The translations under genes were made by a program, and so were the position numbers. This document shows positions 1-5,023 of a DNA stretch of 7,400 nt, one piece after another. The stretch is from positions 1 through 7,400 of the forward strand of contig JBBQKY010000129.1 of assembly GCA_038327385.1 (NCBI GenBank), read 5' to 3'. Numbering within the stretch: position 1 is the first letter of the stretch; each line of letters begins with the position of its first letter. The notes under the pieces are model-generated. The model searched no databases. It saw only the letters and a list, made by a program, of their open reading frames with translations, and was not told the origin of the DNA. Origin of the DNA: JAWWPG01 sp038327385 (GTDB lineage: Bacteria > Actinomycetota > Actinomycetes > Propionibacteriales > Nocardioidaceae).

Positions 1-260
1 TAGTCACCGGCTGTGGCGACGACGATCTCATCGCCCAGTCGCACCCGATAGCTGCCCTCGAGGACGACGAAGGTCTCGTCGTGCCGGGCGTGGACATGGT
101 CGCGGATGCGTGGCTCGCCCAACGGATGTGCTGCCTCGACCAAGGCGTAGCCACTCTCGCCGCTCGGTCTGCTGTTCACCTTCAACCGGGCGCGTCCCGA
201 GGTTCCGAGTGAGGCTCCCTCGGTCACGCCGTGACGTACGACGGTTGGATCCCGCGTCAC
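1..260 (-). CDS. Cupin-domain protein, N-terminal part (cut by left edge)
   Basis: Reading leftward from a GTG at 260, the frame stays open to base 1 and gives 86 residues. They contain cupin motif 1: Gly48, His55 and His57 (H-V-H), Glu62 and Gly69, in close to the family spacing G(X)5HXH(X)3-4E(X)6G. The two histidines and the glutamate are the usual metal ligands. The visible part ends at G-D followed by a codon beginning TA, most likely Tyr, as in cupins where motif 2 follows. The second motif and the C-terminus lie outside the window. The start was chosen because AGGTGGA lies 7 bases upstream; an in-frame GTG at 227 would remove the first strand, and one at 272 lies inside the ribosome binding site. 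A CATAAT-like -10 on the minus strand at 285-280 is possible but weak. Small single-domain cupins include isomerases, dioxygenases and sugar-binding or regulatory proteins, so substrate and role cannot be assigned. It is divergent from the PhoX-type gene. Confidence 0.75.
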   Translation of the reverse strand, partial: MTRDPTVVRHGVTEGASLGTSGRARLKVNSRPSGESGYALVEAAHPLGEPRIRDHVHARHDETFVVLEGSYRVRLGDEIVVATAGD

Positions 261-267
261 CTGGCTG

Positions 268-274
268 TCCACCT
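268..274 (-). promoter_or_regulatory. Ribosome binding site of the cupin gene
   Basis: The minus strand reads AGGTGGA seven bases before the GTG at 260. It supports that start over the later in-frame GTG at 227, which has no purine-rich stretch at a suitable distance. Confidence 0.5.
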
Positions 275-344
275 GACCGATTATGCGCCAGGGCCGACAA
301 AGCGGTCGACGACCGTCGCCCGCGCGACCATCACACCGGCCGCT

Positions 345-368
345 GTTCACCTGAACGCCGTACAGAAT
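345..368 (+). promoter_or_regulatory. Palindrome with PHO-box-like core, possible promoter of the PhoX-type gene
   Basis: Positions 345-356 read GTTCACCTGAAC, a perfect inverted repeat with 5-base arms and a 2-base centre. Its first seven bases, GTTCACC, are identical to the conserved core of the 11-base PHO-box units bound by PhoP in Streptomyces. A weak -10-like stretch (TACAGAAT, 361-368) follows. A true PHO box needs at least two units in direct repeat with an 11-base period; the next and previous 11-base windows do not match well. The site could therefore be half a PHO box or the operator of another dimeric regulator. Its position 101 bases before a PhoX-type start codon is what makes the PhoP reading attractive. 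Confidence 0.35.
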
Positions 369-419
369 CCGCATGCCCGACACGGAGTTGCAACGAGATG
401 TCGCAAGAGTGACGCGGGA

Positions 420-444
420 GCCGGCCGCTGGGGCCGGCGCTTTT
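420..444 (+). promoter_or_regulatory. Leader hairpin with T-run before the PhoX-type gene
   Basis: GCCGGCC at 420-426 pairs perfectly with GGCCGGC at 432-438 around a 5-base loop, and is followed by GCTTTT. The run of four Ts abuts the GGAGGG ribosome binding site. The shape is that of a weak intrinsic terminator or attenuator in a 5' leader, but it could also only stabilise or space the leader. I recognise no riboswitch aptamer upstream of it. Confidence 0.4.
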
Positions 445-450
445 GGAGGG
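445..450 (+). promoter_or_regulatory. Ribosome binding site of the PhoX-type gene
   Basis: GGAGGG lies six bases before the ATG at 457 and decides the start. The upstream in-frame ATG at 373 has no ribosome binding site and would place 28 non-hydrophobic residues and the leader hairpin inside the coding sequence. Confidence 0.75.
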
Positions 451-456
451 CAGCAG

Positions 457-1998
457 ATGACCGCGTGGAGAAGAAACGCCTTGGTGGGTGCGATGACGGC
501 TGGCTTGGGGGTCGGCGTCCTCGTGACGACGTCGGTGACCGCCAGCGGCAGCGACGCGTTCTCGGGCGACGTCGTGTCGGCCAACCCGAGGATCGGGATC
601 CAGAGCAACGTGATTGGCGGCGGCCTGTCCGCCACTTCCGTCGCCTGGGGAGCGCTGGCACTGACCAACCCCGACACCGCGAACGGCGTTACCCACTACG
701 GATACAACACGTCGAACGGCGGCCCGCTCACGCAGGACCCGAACGAGGCTTACAAGACCGAACCCGACAAGAACGTCTACCTCGCCTTCGGTGGGCACCA
801 CTACCTCTACCAGGGCCACGAGGGTGGGCCGCGCGGATACGTCACGCGCATCAACCTCGACGCCACCGATCCCGCGAAGCGGGTGTCCCTCGTCAGTGAC
901 ACCGCCTCCGACGGGACCCCGCTTCCGGTCTTCGACGGCATCACGTGGGACCCGTTCTCGCATCAGCTGCTCCTGACGCACGAGGGGAAGCTCACCGGGG
1001 GCAGCGTCTTTGCCATCCGGCTGGACGCCAACGGTGACAGCACGAACGGCAAGGCTGTCGCTCTGCCCGCTCTAGGATCCGGCGGCTTCGAGGGCATTCA
1101 GAACGACTCGTCCGGCAACGTGTGGCTTGTCGAGGACATCGGCGGTCCGTACGTCAAGGGCGGCAAGGTGCCGAACAGCTACATCTACCGCTTCCACCCC
1201 TATGACCCGAGCGACCTCACCAAGGGCGGCTCCATGCGGGCACTGCAGGTGCTTCACCGGGACGGCTCCCCCATCACGTTCGCGGAGCTCTCCGCCCACC
1301 CGGCAGCAGGCGTGATCAAGCAGCTGCACACCTACGACAACACGTTCCAGACCCGGTGGGTGGTCGTCCACACCGGCCGCCGCGTCTTCGACGCCGGCGT
1401 CAGCGCCGCGCTGTCGGAAGCCACACCGTTCAAGCGTCCCGAGAACGGCGTCTTCCGGCCGGACACCAAGTTCCACGAGTTTTACTTCACCGAGACCGGG
1501 GACACCGACAGCCTCAGCACCCTTCCCGGCAGATACGGCGCAGTGTTCCGGTTGCGGCAAGGGAGCAACCCCTTCCACGGAACCCTGACGCCGGTCCTCG
1601 TCGGTGACATGGACCACACCGGCTTCGACAACATCCAGTTCGCCACCCAGGACCAGCTGCTCGTGGTCGAGGACGCGGGCGACACCCTGCACGCTGAGCG
1701 GAACGCCCTGGACTCCGGCTATGTCCTGAGCGTCCGAGGCAGCGGCTACGCCGCCCGCACTCCGCACCGGTGGCTCGCAGAGGGGCGCGATGCCTCCGCG
1801 ACGTACGACGCACTCACGAGCCCCGGGTACAACGACGGCGACAACGAGATCACGGGCATCCACGTGTCCAACGGCGACCCGTCCCAGCACGGCCTGCTCG
1901 GCTCCAAGATCCCCACAGCGTTCGGCCACGGGTGGCGGTTGTTCTGGACCCAGCAGCATGGCGACAACATCACGTGGGAGGTCACGCGCTCGCCGTGA
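457..1998 (+). CDS. Secreted PhoX/DUF839-type protein, putative alkaline phosphatase
   Basis: The product has 513 residues. It begins with an export signal: Arg5-Arg6, then a hydrophobic stretch to about residue 27 and a cleavage region near T-A-S-G-S. The arginine pair resembles a Tat signal, the usual route for PhoX, though the F-L-K part of the motif is absent. The mature part has the segments expected of the DUF839 (PhoX) fold: a D-G-I-T-W-D-P block ending in T-H-E-G, G-F-E-G-I-Q with G-N-V-W-L-V-E-D (residues 210-227), K-R-P-E-N-G followed by F-T-E-T-G-D (326-349), and F-D-N-I-Q-F followed by V-V-E-D-A-G-D (390-409). In this family such acidic positions bind iron and calcium in a beta-propeller and the enzymes hydrolyse phosphate esters outside the membrane. 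As I recall, Streptomyces PhoX proteins are clearly longer, so activity is inferred and a divergent propeller protein of the same superfamily is possible. A PHO-box-like core lies upstream and a hairpin terminator downstream, suggesting a single-gene unit. Confidence 0.7.
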   Translation: MTAWRRNALVGAMTAGLGVGVLVTTSVTASGSDAFSGDVVSANPRIGIQSNVIGGGLSATSVAWGALALTNPDTANGVTHYGYNTSNGGPLTQDPNEAYKTEPDKNVYLAFGGHHYLYQGHEGGPRGYVTRINLDATDPAKRVSLVSDTASDGTPLPVFDGITWDPFSHQLLLTHEGKLTGGSVFAIRLDANGDSTNGKAVALPALGSGGFEGIQNDSSGNVWLVEDIGGPYVKGGKVPNSYIYRFHPYDPSDLTKGGSMRALQVLHRDGSPITFAELSAHPAAGVIKQLHTYDNTFQTRWVVVHTGRRVFDAGVSAALSEATPFKRPENGVFRPDTKFHEFYFTETGDTDSLSTLPGRYGAVFRLRQGSNPFHGTLTPVLVGDMDHTGFDNIQFATQDQLLVVEDAGDTLHAERNALDSGYVLSVRGSGYAARTPHRWLAEGRDASATYDALTSPGYNDGDNEITGIHVSNGDPSQHGLLGSKIPTAFGHGWRLFWTQQHGDNITWEVTRSP

Positions 1999-2026
1999 AC
2001 ACCTGACACTTCTCCCGCGAGTCGAA

Positions 2027-2063
2027 GCGTCCCGGCCACCCTTCTCGGAGATGGCCGGGACGC
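2027..2063 (+). terminator. Strong stem-loop terminator after the PhoX-type gene
   Basis: The 12-base arm GCGTCCCGGCCA at 2027-2038 pairs perfectly with 2052-2063 around a 13-base loop, starting 29 bases after the stop codon. There is no T-tract, as is common for terminators of high-GC Actinobacteria. It separates the PhoX-type gene from the DUF72 gene. Confidence 0.65.
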
Positions 2064-2098
2064 GTCGTCTCCGGGAAAGGGTGGGATGGTCACCCGAA

Positions 2099-2157
2099 AC
2101 GGCCGGATCGTTGCACGGGAACGGCCGGATCGTTGCACGGGAACGGCCTGATGGTCG
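2099..2157 (+). repeat. 22-base tandem repeat, two perfect copies plus a degenerate third
   Basis: The unit starts ACGGCCGGAT, continues CGTTGCAC and ends GGGA. Copy 1 is 2099-2120 and copy 2 is 2121-2142, identical base for base. A partial third copy at 2143-2157 matches 12 of 15 bases. The array is intergenic, after the terminator and before the DUF72 gene. Each full copy contains TTGCAC, which could serve as a -35-like element for a GTTAAC stretch at 2157-2162. A repeated binding site for a regulator is possible; a chance slippage duplication is the simpler alternative. Confidence 0.85.
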
Positions 2158-2187
2158 TTAACAGGGTGGTGGAACGCGCGGCGGTCA

Positions 2188-3036
2188 GTGCGCCGTACGG
2201 TGGCGCACGTGGCTGAGGCGTGGGTGGGGATCTCCGGCTGGACGTACGCCGAGTGGCGCGGCGCCTTCTACCCAGAAGGGTTGCGCCACCGCTCGGAGCT
2301 CGCCTATGCCGCCGAGCGGATGGACTCGATCGAGATCAACGGATCGTTCCACTCCCTTCAGCGACCGTCGAGCTACCAGCGCTGGTACGACGAGACACCC
2401 GACGACTTCATCTTCGCCGTCAAGGGCGGCCGCTTCATCACCCATATGAAGCGGCTCGCCGACATCGAAGCCCCGCTTGCCAACTTCTTCGCCTCCGGGC
2501 TGCTTGGCCTCGGTCACAAGCTGGGCCCGATCCTCTGGCAGCTGCCACGGACGCTGGCCTTCGATGCCGAGCGACTCGGCGGGTTCTTTGCCATGCTGCC
2601 GCGGTCGACCGGCGAAGCCGCCGCACTTGCTGCTCGGCATGACGACCGGCTCAGCGAGGACCAGACGCTGCTCACCGCCCGGACCGAGCAACGGATCCGG
2701 CACGCTGTCGAAGTCCGGCACCCGAGCCTGGTGACGCCGGAGGCCGTCTCCCTCATCCAGGAGCACGACGTCGCCCTCGTCGTCGCGGACACGGCGGGCC
2801 GCTGGCCGGCGGTCGAGGAGCGGACCTCCGACTTCATGTACGTCCGCCTTCACGGTGCCGACGAGCTCTATGTCAGCGGCTACACCCCCGAGGCGCTGGA
2901 CAGCTGGGCGGACCGCATCCGGGGCTGGGTGGGCCTGGGCCTGGACACGTGCGTGTACTTCGACAACGACGTCAAGGTGCATGCGCCGTACGACGCCATG
3001 AGCCTCCGTCAGCGGCTCTTCCCCGCCCTCGCCTGA
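2188..3036 (+). CDS. DUF72 (YecE-like) family protein
   Basis: The 282-residue product matches the DUF72 family along its whole length. It has the N-terminal V-G-I-S-G-W-T-Y block with W-R-G-A-F-Y-P-E-G (residues 13-31), S-I-E-I-N-G-S-F (47-54), F-A-V-K-G (76-80), R-F-I-T-H-M-K-R-L, L-G-P-I-L-W-Q-L-P (112-120), E-V-R-H-P-S (175-180), Y-V-R-L-H-G (218-223) and V-Y-F-D-N-D (256-261). These strands are expected to form a TIM-barrel-like fold; the biochemical function of the family is not established to my knowledge. There is no signal peptide or membrane segment, so it should be cytoplasmic. The start is uncertain. GTG codons at 2188, 2200 and 2209 are all in frame; 2209 has GGTGG five bases upstream and would leave the conserved block near the N-terminus. 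I give the longest form. The 22-base tandem repeat lies just upstream, and the convergent dehydrogenase gene ends 31 bases after the stop. Confidence 0.85.
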   Translation: MRRTVAHVAEAWVGISGWTYAEWRGAFYPEGLRHRSELAYAAERMDSIEINGSFHSLQRPSSYQRWYDETPDDFIFAVKGGRFITHMKRLADIEAPLANFFASGLLGLGHKLGPILWQLPRTLAFDAERLGGFFAMLPRSTGEAAALAARHDDRLSEDQTLLTARTEQRIRHAVEVRHPSLVTPEAVSLIQEHDVALVVADTAGRWPAVEERTSDFMYVRLHGADELYVSGYTPEALDSWADRIRGWVGLGLDTCVYFDNDVKVHAPYDAMSLRQRLFPALA

Positions 3037-3067
3037 ACCCGCACTGCCCGGCCGGGCCGCGCTAGGG

Positions 3068-3889
3068 TCAGGCCAGCCGGCGGAAGACCGTCGTCAGCAA
3101 CAGGTCGAAGGCCTTGTCCGGAAGGACCCGGCGGGCCAGGAGAAGCGGTCGGGCGCCCGCTCCGACGACGTACCGTGTCCGCGGCCGCGACGACGAGACC
3201 GCCTTCGCGATCGCCTCCGCCACGACCTCCGGAGACGACGCGCTCCGCATGGAGGAGAGGATCCTGGCGTGCCGGACTGCCTGGTCGGCGTAGGCGGTCT
3301 CTCCGGACGCCGCCAGCAGGCTGTTCGCCGCGATCGTGCCCCACTCGGTCGCGATCGCGCCCGGCTCGATGACGACGACTTTGATCTCGAACGGAGCGAG
3401 CTCCAGTCGCAGTGAGTCGCTGAGCCCTTCGACCGCGAACTTGGTGGCGTGGTACCAGGTGCCGAGCGGCTCGTACATCTTGCCGCCCATCGAGGACAGG
3501 TTGACGATGAGGCCACTGCGCTGCGCCCGCATGTGCGGCAGCACCAGCTGGGTGAGCCGGGCCAGCCCGAAGACGTTCACCTCGACCTGGCGGCGGGCCT
3601 CCACCATGCTGACGTCCTCGAGCGCGCCGTACGAGCCGTAGCCGGCGTTGTTGACGAGCACGTCGACCCGCCCGGAGTCCGCGACGACCTGCTCGACGCA
3701 GCCGGCCATGGAGTCCTCGTCGGTGACGTCGAGCGGGACGACGCGGATACCCGCTTCGCCCAAGGCCGCCATCCGCTCGACCCGGCGAGCTGCCGCGTAG
3801 ACGGTGAGGCCGAGTCCGCTGAGCCGGCGGGCCGTTGCCTCACCGATGCCGGACGATGCTCCCGTGACCAGGGCGACGCGTGCGTCCAC
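3068..3889 (-). CDS. Classical short-chain dehydrogenase/reductase (SDR)
   Basis: The 273-residue product carries all the marks of a classical SDR. It has the cofactor motif T-G-A-S-S-G-I-G (residues 9-16), D-V-T near residue 54, N-N-A-G (80-83), the structural Asn105 in V-E-V-N-V-F-G, and the catalytic Ser133, Tyr146 and Lys150 (Y-H-A-T-K), with P-G at 176-177. Arg35 and Arg36 after strand 2 suggest a preference for NADP(H). It should catalyse NAD(P)-dependent oxidation or reduction of an alcohol/carbonyl pair in the cytoplasm; the substrate cannot be read from the sequence. The GTG at 3889 was chosen because GAAGAGG lies eight bases upstream and the Rossmann strand starts at residue 4. The frame stays open to an ATG-type start at 4045, but that would add 52 low-complexity residues and overlap the divergent reductase gene. 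It is transcribed away from the aldo/keto reductase and converges on the DUF72 gene. Confidence 0.92.
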   Translation of the reverse strand: MDARVALVTGASSGIGEATARRLSGLGLTVYAAARRVERMAALGEAGIRVVPLDVTDEDSMAGCVEQVVADSGRVDVLVNNAGYGSYGALEDVSMVEARRQVEVNVFGLARLTQLVLPHMRAQRSGLIVNLSSMGGKMYEPLGTWYHATKFAVEGLSDSLRLELAPFEIKVVVIEPGAIATEWGTIAANSLLAASGETAYADQAVRHARILSSMRSASSPEVVAEAIAKAVSSSRPRTRYVVGAGARPLLLARRVLPDKAFDLLLTTVFRRLA

Positions 3890-3897
3890 CGGCTCAA

Positions 3898-3904
3898 CCT
3901 CTTC
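3898..3904 (-). promoter_or_regulatory. Ribosome binding site of the SDR gene
   Basis: The minus strand reads GAAGAGG eight bases before the GTG at 3889. It fixes the start there and excludes the longer open frame that begins at 4045. Confidence 0.6.
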
Positions 3905-3925
3905 GCTCGTCGTGCTGGCTGCCGA

Positions 3926-3960
3926 GTACGACGATAGGGCGCCGTCTGCGACCGTCGTAC
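3926..3960. promoter_or_regulatory. Inverted repeat in the SDR / aldo-keto reductase divergent region, candidate operator
   Basis: GTACGACG at 3926-3933 and CGTCGTAC at 3953-3960 are exact reverse complements separated by 19 bases. They lie in the 93-base gap between two divergent genes, where one dimeric repressor could control both. The centre-to-centre distance of 27 bases is longer than usual for one helix-turn-helix dimer, so two half-sites or a looped arrangement are possible. No well-formed -35/-10 pair was recognised in either direction, and no regulator gene is adjacent. Confidence 0.35.
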
Positions 3961-3968
3961 GGCCAGGT

Positions 3969-3975
3969 GGGAGGA
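3969..3975 (+). promoter_or_regulatory. Ribosome binding site of the aldo/keto reductase gene
   Basis: GGGAGGA lies seven bases before the GTG at 3983 and supports that start. Confidence 0.6.
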
Positions 3976-3982
3976 TGAGGGC

Positions 3983-5005
<1,023 letters not shown>

Positions 5006-5023
5006 ACGGCGCGCGGAGCCACC

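Noticed and set aside
171..358. Three similar GCTGT(T/C)CACCT stretches at 171, 264 and 343 as a repeated PhoP site
   Set aside because: The first lies inside the cupin coding sequence and the second is largely the complement of the cupin ribosome binding site. Spacings of 93 and 79 bases do not fit an 11-base PHO-box array. Only the copy at 345-356 is kept as a candidate.
373..456. Longer start for the PhoX-type protein at ATG 373
   Set aside because: No ribosome binding site precedes it, the added 28 residues are not signal-like, and the GGAGGG before ATG 457 is ideal.
301..456. Riboswitch (c-di-AMP or cobalamin type) in the leader of the PhoX-type gene
   Set aside because: I could not find the conserved core elements of these aptamers; only the single GC hairpin is supported.
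2099..2157. CRISPR array
   Set aside because: The 22-base units are directly adjacent, with no spacers and no cas genes.
3046..3057. Palindrome GCCCGGCCGGGC between the convergent genes as a bidirectional terminator
   Set aside because: It can form only a 4-base stem with a 4-base loop and has no T-run on either side; such GC palindromes are frequent by chance at this base composition.
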